Positions 54,002 through 63,700 of a DNA stretch of 64,000 nt are shown here, one piece after another. This stretch comes from Spirochaetales bacterium. GTDB lineage: Bacteria > Spirochaetota > Spirochaetia > DAHUYW01. The notes below the pieces were generated by a model that was not told the DNA's origin, made no database searches, and was given only the letters and a program-made list of their open reading frames with translations. A program made the translations under genes and the position numbers. The stretch covers positions 1-64,000 of the forward strand of contig DAHUYW010000020.1 in the NCBI GenBank assembly GCA_027306915.1. Direction: 5' to 3'. How positions within the stretch are numbered: the stretch's first letter is position 1; every line of letters starts with the position of its first letter.

Positions 54002-54976
54002 ATGAACACGAAGCAGGAGAGTCGGTCTGTCCGGGGAATCCACCACGTCACTGCAATAGCGGGAGACGCCCAGCGAAACGTCGACTTCTACGTGGGAGTC
54101 CTCGGCATGCGGCTGGTGAAGCGCACGGTCAACCAGGATGCCCCCGAAACCTACCACCTGTTCTATGCGGACGCTGTCGGCAACCCGGGAACCGATCTTA
54201 CTTTCTTCATCTGGCCCGATCTTGCGAAGGGCCGGCCAGGGACCGGGCAGACCGTGGAGGTTGCTCTCGCCGTTCCCGCAGGAAGCCTCGAGCGCTGGAG
54301 GGAGCGCCTTCTTGCGCATGGGACGCCGGTTGGCGAGATAGGAGAGCGCTTCGGCGAGCGGGCTCTCCCGATTTCCGATCCGGATGGAATGGCGGTTACC
54401 CTGGTGGAATCGAAGTCGCCGGCTGCGGTCGAGCTGTGGAAGGGCAGCCCGGTCCCGGAGGAGGATCAAATCCGGGGCTTCCACGGGGTGCGCCTGCTCG
54501 AGGCCGACGCGAGCCGCACCATCTCGCTGCTGCGGGAGCTCTTTGGCTTCGTCGAGCTGGGGTGTGACGGCGGTTTCAGGCGCTACGGCCTGCCCGGCGG
54601 CGGCGCGAGCCGCATCCTCGATATCCGCGAAGATTTCGCCGCAAGGGGTGGAGCGCTCGGCAAAGGGAGCGTGCACCATGTCGCCTGGAATATCGGGGAG
54701 CCCGGCGAGCAGGAGGAGTTTCGTGATCGCGTCGCAGCCTTTGGGCTGAGCCCGACCCAGGTCATCGATCGCTTCTGGTTCAAGTCGGTCTATTTTCGCG
54801 AGCCCGGCGGGGCTCTCTTCGAAGCCGCAACGGCCGGGCCCGGATTTCTTGTCGACGAGTCGAACGAGGATCTGGGAAACCGTCTTATCCTTCCACCGCG
54901 CTTCGAGCCCTACCGGAGCGAGATCGAGGCGATCCTCCCTCCCTTTGAGCTTCCGCAGGCCGCGGCGAAAGCCTGA
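54002..54976 (+). CDS. ring-cleaving dioxygenase, glyoxalase/VOC superfamily (MhqO/MhqA-like)
   Basis: 324 residues with two VOC modules. Start: GIHHVTAIAGDAQRNVDFYVGVLGMRLVKRTVNQD is the classic beginning of the MhqO/MhqA/YkcA family; the second module has SVHHVAWN and GALFEAAT, giving the 2-His-1-Glu metal site. Relatives in Bacillus protect against hydroquinones and other thiol-reactive aromatics. ATG 54002 follows AAGGAG, and an upstream open frame is not used. Adjacent palindromes suggest control by a MarR-like repressor, but no regulator gene is next to it. Confidence 0.88.
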   Translation: MNTKQESRSVRGIHHVTAIAGDAQRNVDFYVGVLGMRLVKRTVNQDAPETYHLFYADAVGNPGTDLTFFIWPDLAKGRPGTGQTVEVALAVPAGSLERWRERLLAHGTPVGEIGERFGERALPISDPDGMAVTLVESKSPAAVELWKGSPVPEEDQIRGFHGVRLLEADASRTISLLRELFGFVELGCDGGFRRYGLPGGGASRILDIREDFAARGGALGKGSVHHVAWNIGEPGEQEEFRDRVAAFGLSPTQVIDRFWFKSVYFREPGGALFEAATAGPGFLVDESNEDLGNRLILPPRFEPYRSEIEAILPPFELPQAAAKA

Positions 54977-55084
54977 CATCGCCTGCGGGCAGCTGCGCCT
55001 CTCCGACGAGGGGCGGCCCGTCAGCGACCCCTGTCGGCCGGTCAACCGCCAAGCGCCCGCACGAAGGTCACCTCCGGCGGACCG

Positions 55085-56263
55085 TCAGCCTGCGAGCGCC
55101 CGAACGAGGCGCGCGAGCCCCTCTTCGAGGGTAGTGCGCGGGCAGGCAAAGTTCAGCCGCTGGAAGCCTGCGCCGCCGGTGCCGTACTTGGTGCCCTCCT
55201 CGAGCCAGAGCCCCTCCGCAAGGAGTCGTTTCGTGATCTCAAGGTCGGAGTAGCCGCTGCGTGAGCAGTCGATCCAGGCGAGATAGGTACCCTCGAGGGG
55301 AATCACCTCCAGGGCCGGGGCGTGCTCCCGCAGGTAGCCCACGAGAAAAAGGTAGTTTTCCTCGAGGTAAGCGAGAAGCGCTTCAAGCCAGTCGGCGCCG
55401 TGGCGATAGGCGGCTTCGGAGGCGGCGAGGCTCAAGGGGTTGTGATGGTTGAGCGCCGCGCGCTCGATCTGGCGCTTGAAGCGGCTTCGTAGAATTGGGT
55501 CGGGGACTATTGCGGCTGCACAGGAGAGGCTCGAGAGGTTGAAGCTCTTGGTCGCCGACACGAGGGTTACTACACTTCCGCCCTTCGCTCCCGCCGCGAG
55601 CCCGGTGGGAACGTGCCGATTGCCGGCGAGGATGAGATCGGAGTGAATCTCATCTGAGACGACGATCACCCCGCGTTCCGCGCAGATTTCGACAAGCTTC
55701 CGCAGCTCCTCCTCGTGCCACACCCTTCCAACCGGATTGTGAGGGCTGCAGAGGACAAGCAAGCGGGTGTCGCCGTCGATGACCCGAGCGAGCTGATCAA
55801 AGTCCATCTCGTAGCGAGTGCCGCTCCGTCGCAGCGGGTTCTCGACGACCTGTCGCCCGTTTGCGATGGTCACGAGCCGAAAGGGGTGGTAGACCGGCGG
55901 TTGAATGATCACCTTCTCCCCAGGGCGCGTGAAGGCCTCGATCGCGATCTGGATCGAGGGCACAACCCCGGGAACCGCGATGAGGGAATCGGGAGCGACC
56001 TCCCATCCGTGACGCATCGCAAGCCAGTCCCGCGTCGTGGCAAGGTAGGATGCCGGGGTGACCATGTAGCCGAACAGCCCGTGCTCGACCCGCCGTGCGA
56101 TCGCATCGAGGACGACCTGCGGGCTGCGAAAGTCCATGTCGGCTACCCAGAGGGGAAGGATGTCGGTCCTGCCGCCCGCGGGCCTCACTCCAGGCGGGGA
56201 GCCGTTCCACTTCACGGAATCGCTTCCGCGACGCTCAATGACCTCGTCGAAATTGTACGCCAT
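55085..56263 (-). CDS. MalY/PatB-type pyridoxal-phosphate C-S lyase
   Basis: 392 residues, fold-type I PLP enzyme of the MalY/PatB (cystathionine beta-lyase) family. Signatures: DILPLWVADMDF at the N-terminus, CSPHNPVGRVW, VVSDEIHSDL and the PLP-lysine in SATKSFNL (near residue 237). It would cleave cystathionine or cysteine conjugates to thiol, ammonia and pyruvate via 2-aminoacrylate. It follows the RidA gene by 12 bases in the same operon, which fits because RidA removes that reactive intermediate. Confidence 0.92.
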   Translation of the reverse strand: MAYNFDEVIERRGSDSVKWNGSPPGVRPAGGRTDILPLWVADMDFRSPQVVLDAIARRVEHGLFGYMVTPASYLATTRDWLAMRHGWEVAPDSLIAVPGVVPSIQIAIEAFTRPGEKVIIQPPVYHPFRLVTIANGRQVVENPLRRSGTRYEMDFDQLARVIDGDTRLLVLCSPHNPVGRVWHEEELRKLVEICAERGVIVVSDEIHSDLILAGNRHVPTGLAAGAKGGSVVTLVSATKSFNLSSLSCAAAIVPDPILRSRFKRQIERAALNHHNPLSLAASEAAYRHGADWLEALLAYLEENYLFLVGYLREHAPALEVIPLEGTYLAWIDCSRSGYSDLEITKRLLAEGLWLEEGTKYGTGGAGFQRLNFACPRTTLEEGLARLVRALAG

Positions 56264-56275
56264 GATGCCTACCGA

Positions 56276-56656
56276 TCAGCTCCGAAGGAGCGCGACAGCC
56301 TCGATCTCCACCTCGGCATCGCGCGGAAGGCCGCTCACCTCGACAGTGGAGCGCGCAGGGTAGTCCGATGCAAAGAACTCGGCATAGATAGAATTTATCT
56401 TCTGAAAGTTATGAAGATCCCGCAGGAAGATGCCGGTGCGAATCACATCGGCCATCGTGAGGTCCGCCTCCGCAAGAATGGCTTTGATGTTCTCAAGCGA
56501 TCGGCGGGCCTGCGCCTCGACTCCCGCCGCGAGCTGCCCGGAGTCGGGGTCGAGCCCGAGCTGCCCGGATATGTAGAGAAGCCCGCCGGCCGCGACCGCC
56601 TGCGAGTAGGGGCCGATCGCCGCGGGGGCATTCTTTGTCTGGATTGCTTTCTTCAT
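56276..56656 (-). CDS. ridA: RidA family reactive imine/enamine deaminase
   Basis: 126 residues, full-length RidA. It begins IQTKNAPAAIGPYSQAV, with YISGQ in the middle and the active-site arginine in PARSTVEVSGLP (near residue 104), which classifies it with the active RidA subgroup. It hydrolyses 2-aminoacrylate-type imines produced by PLP enzymes. AAGGAGCAACCT precedes ATG 56656. It lies upstream of the MalY gene, and the dCMP deaminase gene is 59 bases further upstream. Confidence 0.93.
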   Translation of the reverse strand: MKKAIQTKNAPAAIGPYSQAVAAGGLLYISGQLGLDPDSGQLAAGVEAQARRSLENIKAILAEADLTMADVIRTGIFLRDLHNFQKINSIYAEFFASDYPARSTVEVSGLPRDAEVEIEAVALLRS

Positions 56657-56715
56657 AGGTTGCTCCTTGCCAAGTGATCCTTTTCCCGGTTGAGGGCGGT
56701 CGGCTGCCGCCGCCC

Positions 56716-57207
56716 TTACTGGTTGCTGTACGCCTCCACCTCATCGCTGCGGTACTCGATCGCGATCCCCGCCAGGCGGAAGAGCTCCTCCGACTCCGCT
56801 CCCGCGTGGTACTTGCGCTCGCAGACGATGCGCTTGATCCCGCAGTTGATGAGGAGCATTGCGCAGGTGCGGCAGGGAGTCATGCGGCAGTAGAGGGTTG
56901 CCCCCTCGATGCTGATTCCGCGCTTTGCGGCCTGGCAAATCGCGTTCTGCTCGGCATGAACCGTGCGAACGCAGTGTTGGGAAATCTGGCCGTCTTCGTG
57001 AATCACCTTTCGCATCTGGTGGCCTACCTCGTCGCAGTGGGCAAGCCCCTGCGGAGAGCCCACGTAGCCGGTGACGAGGATCTGGCGGTCGCGCGCGATG
57101 ACGCAGCCGCTTCTGCCGCGATCGCAGGTGGCCCGCTTGGAGATTGCGTCGGCCACCTCCACGAAGTACTCATCCCACGAGGGACGTCGATACCCCTCTT
57201 CCGCCAT
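56716..57207 (-). CDS. dCMP deaminase (ComEB-like)
   Basis: 163 residues, zinc-dependent cytidine/deoxycytidylate deaminase fold. HAEQNAI and PCRTC supply the zinc ligands and catalytic Glu; the N-terminal SWDEYFVEVADAISKRATCDR and TGYVGSPQG match the dCMP deaminase family. It converts dCMP to dUMP for thymidylate synthesis. A C-terminal stretch (KYHAGAES...EAYSNQ) is usual. GGGGAGG precedes ATG 57207. It may be co-transcribed with ridA and the MalY gene. Confidence 0.93.
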   Translation of the reverse strand: MAEEGYRRPSWDEYFVEVADAISKRATCDRGRSGCVIARDRQILVTGYVGSPQGLAHCDEVGHQMRKVIHEDGQISQHCVRTVHAEQNAICQAAKRGISIEGATLYCRMTPCRTCAMLLINCGIKRIVCERKYHAGAESEELFRLAGIAIEYRSDEVEAYSNQ

Positions 57208-57442
57208 GCCCGCCTCCCCTTTGAGAAGGTTTCATCTTACGCGTCGAGGGGCTGTGAAACAAGCGGTGGCTCGCGTGCCGCTCGCTCCTGTCCGCGGCCT
57301 TGCGCTGGGATTTCGCCGCAGCTCGAAGGGGAAAGGGCTGCGCTCCTTGACGGAAAGTTTCGCGGGAGGCTACAGTGCCTTGTTCAGCTGGGGTCCTCCC
57401 CGCCTCGAGCAGGTGGCCCCTCCCCGCACCTGGAGCCTTGAA
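57208..57442. other. divergent intergenic region
   Basis: 235 bases without a gene between the dCMP deaminase and radical SAM genes. The plus-strand promoter at 57347 is the only signal I can support; a frame in phase with the radical SAM gene is open but has no ribosome site. Confidence 0.5.
57347..57376 (+). promoter_or_regulatory. promoter of the radical SAM gene
   Basis: TTGACG (57347-57352), 18 bases, TACAGT (57371-57376). Confidence 0.5.
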
Positions 57443-58558
57443 ATGTCTGACAGCCAAGCTGCGATCCTACAGCCCTACGCTTCACGATTCGTCTATGACC
57501 GCGTCCCGATGCTTGTCTATTGGGAGATGACGCGCTCATGCGATCTCGCCTGCGTCCATTGCCGCGCCGAGGCGATGGCGAAGCCGCATCCTCTCGAGCT
57601 TTCCACCGAAGAGGGACGCGCGCTGCTCCGCGAGATACGGGCCTTCGACGAGAAACAGCCGCCCCACCTGGTGCTGACGGGAGGCGATCCCCTCAAGCGG
57701 GCGGATCTCTACGAGCTCATCGCCGAGGCGCGGGCGATGGGGATCGGAGTCTCGGTAACCCCCGCGGCGACGCCCCGCCTCACGAAGCGAGCCCTTCCGC
57801 TCCTCAAGGAATCCGGGGTGAGCAGTCTCGCGCTCAGCCTCGACGGCTCGGACGCGGGGCGGCACGATTCCTTTCGCGGCGTTCCTGGGACCTTCGATCT
57901 GACGGTGGCCGCAGTCCGGGAGACGGTCGCCCTTGGAATCCCGCTGCAGATCAATACGATGGTCACGAGTGCCACCGCAAGGGATCTGCCGGCTATCTAT
58001 GAGCTCTTGGCCACCCTAGGCGTCGATCGGTGGGCTCTTTTCTTTCTCATACCGACCGGGCGCGGACGGTCGCTATCGGAGCTCTCTCCCGGCGAGAGCG
58101 AGCGACTGCTCACGTGGCTGTGCGAGCTGAGCGAATCGAGCGAGACCCCCTTCGTCATCAAGACTACCGAGGCCCACCACGTCCGGCGCCTGTCGTACCA
58201 GCGCATGCACTCGAGGGGAGCAACCGATGAGGCCTTCCTTCGCTCGCCCTTTGGGCGCGGGCTTGGGGTGCGCGACGGCAACGGCATCGTTTTCGTCTCG
58301 CACGTTGGCGAGATCTTTCCGAGCGGCTTCCTGCCGATCGCCTGCGGGAACATCCGCTCGAGCCGCCTCACCGAGACCTACCGGACGGGGGAGCCCTTCC
58401 GCAAGCTCCGCGATGCGGATGCGCTCAAAGGGAAATGCGGGCGGTGCACCTACCGGCTCATCTGCGGGGGATCGAGGGCACGGGCCTATGCGACTACCGG
58501 CGATCCACTTGAAAGCGATGCGCTCTGCCTCTATCCGACGATCCTCTTCCGCGATTGA
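57443..58558 (+). CDS. radical SAM/SPASM protein (AhbD/TIGR04053-like)
   Basis: 371 residues. The radical SAM cluster motif is CDLACVHC (near residue 34-41) and the GGDP motif follows. A C-terminal SPASM-type region has CGRCTYRLICGGSRARAYATTGD, where the cysteine usual in AhbD/NirJ (CGGCRARA) is serine. ATG 57443 is chosen for GGAG eight bases upstream. The closest families I recognise are AhbD/NirJ (haem synthesis) and the TIGR04053 group. The neighbouring protoporphyrinogen oxidase gene supports tetrapyrrole chemistry but does not prove it. Confidence 0.8.
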   Translation: MSDSQAAILQPYASRFVYDRVPMLVYWEMTRSCDLACVHCRAEAMAKPHPLELSTEEGRALLREIRAFDEKQPPHLVLTGGDPLKRADLYELIAEARAMGIGVSVTPAATPRLTKRALPLLKESGVSSLALSLDGSDAGRHDSFRGVPGTFDLTVAAVRETVALGIPLQINTMVTSATARDLPAIYELLATLGVDRWALFFLIPTGRGRSLSELSPGESERLLTWLCELSESSETPFVIKTTEAHHVRRLSYQRMHSRGATDEAFLRSPFGRGLGVRDGNGIVFVSHVGEIFPSGFLPIACGNIRSSRLTETYRTGEPFRKLRDADALKGKCGRCTYRLICGGSRARAYATTGDPLESDALCLYPTILFRD

Positions 58559-58601
58559 AGGTGCCTGGGCGGGCCGGAGATAGACAGGGAGGGAGCGCAC
58601 T

Positions 58602-60056
58602 ATGCCTGAGGTCATCATCGTGGGTGGGGGAATCGCCGGGCTCGCTGCGGCGGTCCACCTGAAGGCCGGAGCCGCCGCCAGGGGAAGGGCCCTCGATCTC
58701 CTCGTGCTCGAGAGGCAGGGGCGTCCCGGCGGCAAGATCCTCACCGACCGGCGGGACGGCTTCGTCATCGAAGGGGGGCCCGACAGCTTCCTTCCCGAGA
58801 AGGTCTGGACCGTGCGTCTCGCGGAAAGCCTGGGGCTCGGTCCCGAGATGCTTCCATCGAACGATTGCTGCAAGGGAACCTTCGTCTACTCGCGTGGCCG
58901 CCTTCATCCGCTTCCCGAGGGCGTGATGCTCATGGTGCCGACCGCTTTCCGGCCGATGGCAGCCTCGCGCCTCATCAGCTGGCCGGGCAAGCTCCGGATG
59001 GGGATGGAGCTCTTCATCCCCGGGCGGCCGGGTGAGGGTGACGAGAGCCTTTCGAGCTTCGTGACCCGAAGGCTTGGGAAAGAGTGCCTCGAGAGGATCG
59101 CCGAGCCGCTTGTCGCCGGGATCCACACCTCGGATCCGAGCGAGATGAGCGTGCTTGCGACATTCCCGCGCTTCGTCCAAATGGAGCGGCAGAGCGGGAG
59201 CCTCATCCGCGGCATGCTCGCGTCGATGCGCGAGCGGCGCCGCCCGGGGCAGGAAGGGCCGAGGCGGGACGGCCCAATGTCGGAGAGCCTGCAACCGGCA
59301 TCCGAAAGGCCCGCGATGACCTACTTCATGAGCTTCGAGGGAGGCATGGGGGCGCTTCCCGCTGCCTGCGCTGACTTCCTCGGAAGCGATTCGCTTCGCC
59401 TCGGGGTTGCCGCCGCCTCCGTCGAGCCAAGGGGAAAAGGCTTCATTGTGAACCTCACGACCGGAGAGAGCCTCGAGGCCGATCGGGTCATCCTCGCCAC
59501 ACCCTCCTACGAATCGGCGGCCCTGGTCCGCGGATTCGATGGCGAGCTCGCCACGCGGCTGGATCGCATCCGCTTCAGCTCGGTCGCCACCGTGTCGCTC
59601 GCCTTCAAGCGCGAGGAGGTCCGCGTCCCGCTTGGGGGTTTCGGTTTTCTCGTTCCTCGCGCGGAGGGCAGGCGGATCAACGCCGCGACCTACAGCTCAG
59701 TCAAATGGTCGTTTCGCGCGCCCGAGGATCGCCTGCTGCTCCGCTGCTTCGTGGGCGGCGGGCATCACGAAGAGCTCGTCGGAGAGCTCGACGACGCCTG
59801 CCTCAGACGGACCGTGCTCGAGGAGCTCGACGGGATCCTTGGGCTTGCGGCGGAGCCGGAGCTCGTGCGGATTTACCGCTGGCCGAAGGGGATGCCGAAG
59901 TACACCGTCGGCCATCTCGATCGAATGGCAGAGCTCGACCGGAGCCTCGCGGCGCATCCCTCCTTGAGTCTCGTCGGGAGCTCCTACCGGGGGATCGGAA
60001 TCGGGGACTGCATCCACGAGGCGCAGCTCGCCGCGGATCGAATCCTCGGAATTTGA
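58602..60056 (+). CDS. hemY: protoporphyrinogen/coproporphyrinogen oxidase, HemY/CgoX type
   Basis: 484 residues, FAD-dependent amine-oxidase fold. The FAD motif GGGIAGLAAAVHL opens the protein; EGGPDSFLPEK and VAGIHTSDPSEMSVLATFPRF are characteristic of HemY/PPOX, and the C-terminal GSSYRGIGIGDCIHEA completes it. It oxidises protoporphyrinogen IX (or coproporphyrinogen III) with oxygen as acceptor, which suggests the organism meets oxygen. It contains a low-complexity Arg/Pro/Gly insertion (near 207-238). GGGAGGGAG precedes ATG 58602. Separated by 43 bases from the radical SAM gene. Confidence 0.93.
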   Translation: MPEVIIVGGGIAGLAAAVHLKAGAAARGRALDLLVLERQGRPGGKILTDRRDGFVIEGGPDSFLPEKVWTVRLAESLGLGPEMLPSNDCCKGTFVYSRGRLHPLPEGVMLMVPTAFRPMAASRLISWPGKLRMGMELFIPGRPGEGDESLSSFVTRRLGKECLERIAEPLVAGIHTSDPSEMSVLATFPRFVQMERQSGSLIRGMLASMRERRRPGQEGPRRDGPMSESLQPASERPAMTYFMSFEGGMGALPAACADFLGSDSLRLGVAAASVEPRGKGFIVNLTTGESLEADRVILATPSYESAALVRGFDGELATRLDRIRFSSVATVSLAFKREEVRVPLGGFGFLVPRAEGRRINAATYSSVKWSFRAPEDRLLLRCFVGGGHHEELVGELDDACLRRTVLEELDGILGLAAEPELVRIYRWPKGMPKYTVGHLDRMAELDRSLAAHPSLSLVGSSYRGIGIGDCIHEAQLAADRILGI

Positions 60057-60080
60057 AAGAGCGGGGGCCGGCGCTTTTGC

Positions 60081-60109
60081 TTGACAAGGATGTTTCCCGG
60101 GGTTAGGCT
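60081..60109 (+). promoter_or_regulatory. promoter of the padR operon
   Basis: TTGACA (60081-60086), 17 bases, TAGGCT (60104-60109). Confidence 0.7.
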
Positions 60110-60127
60110 ATTTCTGTCTTAAATAGC
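60107..60127 (+). promoter_or_regulatory. inverted repeat, probable PadR operator
   Basis: GCTATTT-N7-AAATAGC, perfect seven-base arms overlapping the end of the -10 and the transcription start; a natural site for autorepression by the PadR protein encoded 42 bases downstream. Confidence 0.55.
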
Positions 60128-60168
60128 TAACAGTTGCATACTCGACTACAGGCAGGAGAAGAGGGAAC

Positions 60169-60753
60169 GTGGCTTCTGCGCACGATCTTTTGGTGCTCTC
60201 CTTGGTCGGCGATCGGCCTGCTCACGGCTATGACCTGAGACGGTTTCTCGACAAGGGGCATCTTGCTCATTGCACGAGCATAAGCACTCCACAGATCTAC
60301 GCCGTTCTGCGACGACTGGAGGCCCAGGGCCTCGTCTCGGCCAAGAAGGAGTCCGAGACCAATGCCCCGCCGCGTACGGTGTACGCGATAACGAAGGAAG
60401 GAAGAAAGGCCCTCTCGCGGATGATCGAGGACGAGGGCATGGCTTCGCAGCGCTTGATGTTCCAATTCGACGCGGTTCTCTCGGCGATGGGATACATCGA
60501 GGGCCTACGAACCTCGCAATGCCAGGCCGTGCTGCGAGCCCGCATCGGTGTCGTAGAGGCTCAACTCGAAGAGTGTAGGACAGCCTGGGAGAGCGACTGC
60601 TCCCAGGGTTCGGCACCAGGGCTGGTGCGCTCAATTTTCGACCATCGAAGAGCTCATCTTGAAGGCGAATTGCGCTGGCTCCGAAGGCTTGCGAAAGAGA
60701 TTCAGGGCCGGGGCTGGGCGTCGTTCATCTCTTCGAAGAAAGGGAGGAGCTGA
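60169..60753 (+). CDS. PadR-family transcriptional regulator
   Basis: 194 residues. The N-terminal PadR winged helix is clear: LLVLSLVGDRPAHGYDLRRFL, then TPQIYAVLRRLEAQGLVSAKKE and RTVYAITKEGRKAL. The C-terminal half is a helical dimerisation (Vir_act_alpha_C-like) domain. GTG 60169 has GAGGGA upstream. Ends one base before the ATG of the FAD/Fe-S dehydrogenase gene, so the two are translated together and the dehydrogenase is the most likely regulated partner. The effector is unknown. Confidence 0.88.
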   Translation: MASAHDLLVLSLVGDRPAHGYDLRRFLDKGHLAHCTSISTPQIYAVLRRLEAQGLVSAKKESETNAPPRTVYAITKEGRKALSRMIEDEGMASQRLMFQFDAVLSAMGYIEGLRTSQCQAVLRARIGVVEAQLEECRTAWESDCSQGSAPGLVRSIFDHRRAHLEGELRWLRRLAKEIQGRGWASFISSKKGRS

Positions 60754-60754
60754 A

Positions 60755-63700
60755 ATGGTGATCCTATCCCCAACCGCCGCCGAGAGTCTGAAGGAGCTTT
60801 TCGGGCCACGGGTCAATTTCCGCAAGACGGAGCGGCGCCTGTACGGTCATGATGTAGCCGCCATGCCGTCGCTCGTGCACCCGCTTGTCGGCGACACGAC
60901 CCCCGATGGGGTGGTCCAGCCTCAAAGCGAGGAGGAGCTCATCGCGCTCGCGCAGTGGGCCGTCGCGAATAGGATTGCGCTCACGCCGCGGGGCAAGGCT
61001 ACCTCCGGCTATGGCGGCGCTGTGCCGGTGAAGCGGGGGCTGGTGGTCGACTTCACCCGGATGAGGCGTCTCCTTTCGGTCGACGCCGCAGGTCAGACCG
61101 TCACGGTCGAGCCGGGCATGACCTGGAAGAAGCTGGAGGAGGCCCTCGCCCCGCAGGGACTTGCCCTTCGGCTCTACCCGACGAGCGCCCCCGGCTCGAC
61201 CGTGGGAGGCTGGCTGGCCCAAGGGGGGGCCGGGCTCGGCTCCTACGAGTACGGGTGGTTCCGCGACAACGTGGTTCAGGCGAGGGTCGTGCTTCCGAAC
61301 GGCGGCTCCTGGGAGTTCCGCGGAGAGGAGCTTGAGCTTGTCTCCGACGCCGAGGGAATAACCGGGTTGATTGCGAGCGTTACCTTGAGGGTGCAGCCCC
61401 TCGCCACGCTCGATGTCATGGCGCTTGCCTTTCCCGACGCCGCCAGGCTGCAGGGGGCCGTGGAGGCGCTCGTCGCTTCGGAGCTTCCGATCTGGTCGCT
61501 TCACTTCATCAATCCGCGCATGGCCGCGCTCCGCAATCAGTCGCCCCTGCGGGAGCATGTCGGCCACCCCGTCGAGGAACGGGTGACCCTTCCCGAAAAA
61601 TACGTGGTCATCCTCGCTTTCCGCGAACGGGACGCGGGAGCGGTGCGCTCCGCCGTCCCCGCCCTGGTCCGGCCGTTCGCCGGGGAGCTTTTGAGCCAGC
61701 GCGTTGCCGAGCACGAGTGGGAGCACCGTTTCAACCTGATGGTCATGAAACGCTTGGGGCCGTCGCTCGTCCCTTCGGAGGTCGTGGTTCCCTTGCGCAC
61801 GTTGGGAAGCGCTCTCTCCGAGATGGAGCGGAAGGTGAGGCAGCCACTCGTGAAGGAGGGGGTCATCGTCCGCGCAGGGGAGGGCGGGGATCCGGAGGCC
61901 GTAATCCTCGGCTTCATCCCGAGCGACCAGCGCCGCTTCGGCTACAATCTCGTCTTCGGTCTCTCGCTCTCGGTCATGAAGATCGCCGAGCGCCACGGGG
62001 GCCGCCCCTACTCGACCGGGATCTACTTTCCCGCGCGCGCCGCAGAGGTGCTCGGAGGGGAGCGCGTGAGGCGGCTTCGCCGCTTCAAGAGCGAGATCGA
62101 TCCGAGCGCGCTCATGAATCCGGGGAAGGTGATCGGCGGCGGGCTCATCGGCAAGGCGCTCAACCTCGCCGGCCTCTTCGAGCCGCTCATCCGGCCCTTC
62201 GGGAACGCGGTGGCGACCCGGGTGGGCGAGCGGCCGACGAAGGACCGGGGCGAGGTGCCGGGTGAGGTGGCCTGGAACGCCTACGCCTGCTCGCAATGCG
62301 GGTACTGCGTCGAGGAATGCACCCAGTTCGCCGGCCGAGGGTGGGAAAGCCAATCCCCGCGCGGGAAGTGGTTCTGGCTGCGGGAGCTCCTTGAGGGAAA
62401 AGAGAGGTGGGACCAGTTCATGGTGGATTCCTTCCTCGCCTGCACGACCTGCGAGCTCTGCGACCGCGTCTGCTCGGAGGGGCTTCCGATCGAGCCCTCC
62501 TGGATGAAGCTCCGAGGAAAGCTCGTTCCCGACAAGAAGGGGATGACCTTCCCGCCCTTCGAGGTGATGGCTTCCTCCATCGAGAAGGAGGGCAACATCT
62601 GGGCCGGTTACCGGAGCGATCGCACCGCCTGGTTCCCTGAGGAGCTAAAAGGGAGGCACGGGCCCGGGACTCGAGCTCAGGCGGTCTACTTCGCCGGCTG
62701 CACGGCGAGCTATGTCGAGCAGGATATCGGGCTTGCTGCGGTGCACCTCCTGGATGAGGCAGGTGCGGAGTTCACCTATCTCGGGGAGAAGGAAAACTGC
62801 TGCGGCACTCCGATGCTCGTGGCGGGGAAATGGGAGCTCTTCGCCGAGACCCTTCGCAAGAATGTCGCCGCAGTGCGGGAGAGCGGTGCGGACACCGTCA
62901 TCACCTCCTGCCCCGCCTGCGATATGATGTGGCGGCAGGTCTATCCCCGGTGGGCGAAGAAGCTCGGGATCGAGTACGGCATCAAGACCAGGCACTACAG
63001 CGAGCTGGTCGCCGAGCAGATCAAGGCCGGGCGGTTCCGCTTCAAGAAGCCCGTAGGAGACTTGAAGGTGAGCTGGCACGACTCCTGCCACATCGGACGC
63101 GCCTCGGGGGTGTACGAGGCGCCGCGGGAGGTCATCAAGGCGATTCCCGGCGTGGAGCTCGTCGAGATGGCCCACAATCGGGAGAACGGCTACTGCTGCG
63201 GCTCGGTGCTTACCCTCATCAAGGAGCCGCAGGTCGCGCATGACCTCGGCGCGCGCCGGCTCCAGGAGGCGGTGGACGCCGGGGCGGACGCGCTGCTCGC
63301 CCTGTGCCCCTGCTGTCAGTTCCAGCTTCGGGTGAGCGACGAGAAGCGGCAGATGAAGATGCCGGTTCACGATCTTGCCGCCTTCGCCTGCCGCGCTCTC
63401 GGTTACAAGCTCCCCGATCCGCGCCCGGAGGTCTTGAGTCAGTGGCGGACCTTCGAGGCGATGATCGCCCTCATGACCCCGCGGGGGTTCGCCGACCTCA
63501 TGGGCACGATGTGGCCCGAGCTGCTCGATGCGATGCCCCTTCGGATGGGGGCGATGATGCGCGCCTTGGGGAGGGCCGGGAGATTTGGCGGAGCCATGCT
63601 CGCAGCCATGAAGCGCCTCTTTCCGGTGCTCTTTCCCCTACTCCTGCCGGGTATGATGGCCAAGGTCATGCCGCGCATGCTCGAGCGGATCGCGGAGGCG

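Noticed and set aside
60764..62353. Long minus-strand open frame opposite the FAD/Fe-S dehydrogenase gene
   Set aside because: Same explanation; no start signal, and the plus-strand protein is unmistakable.
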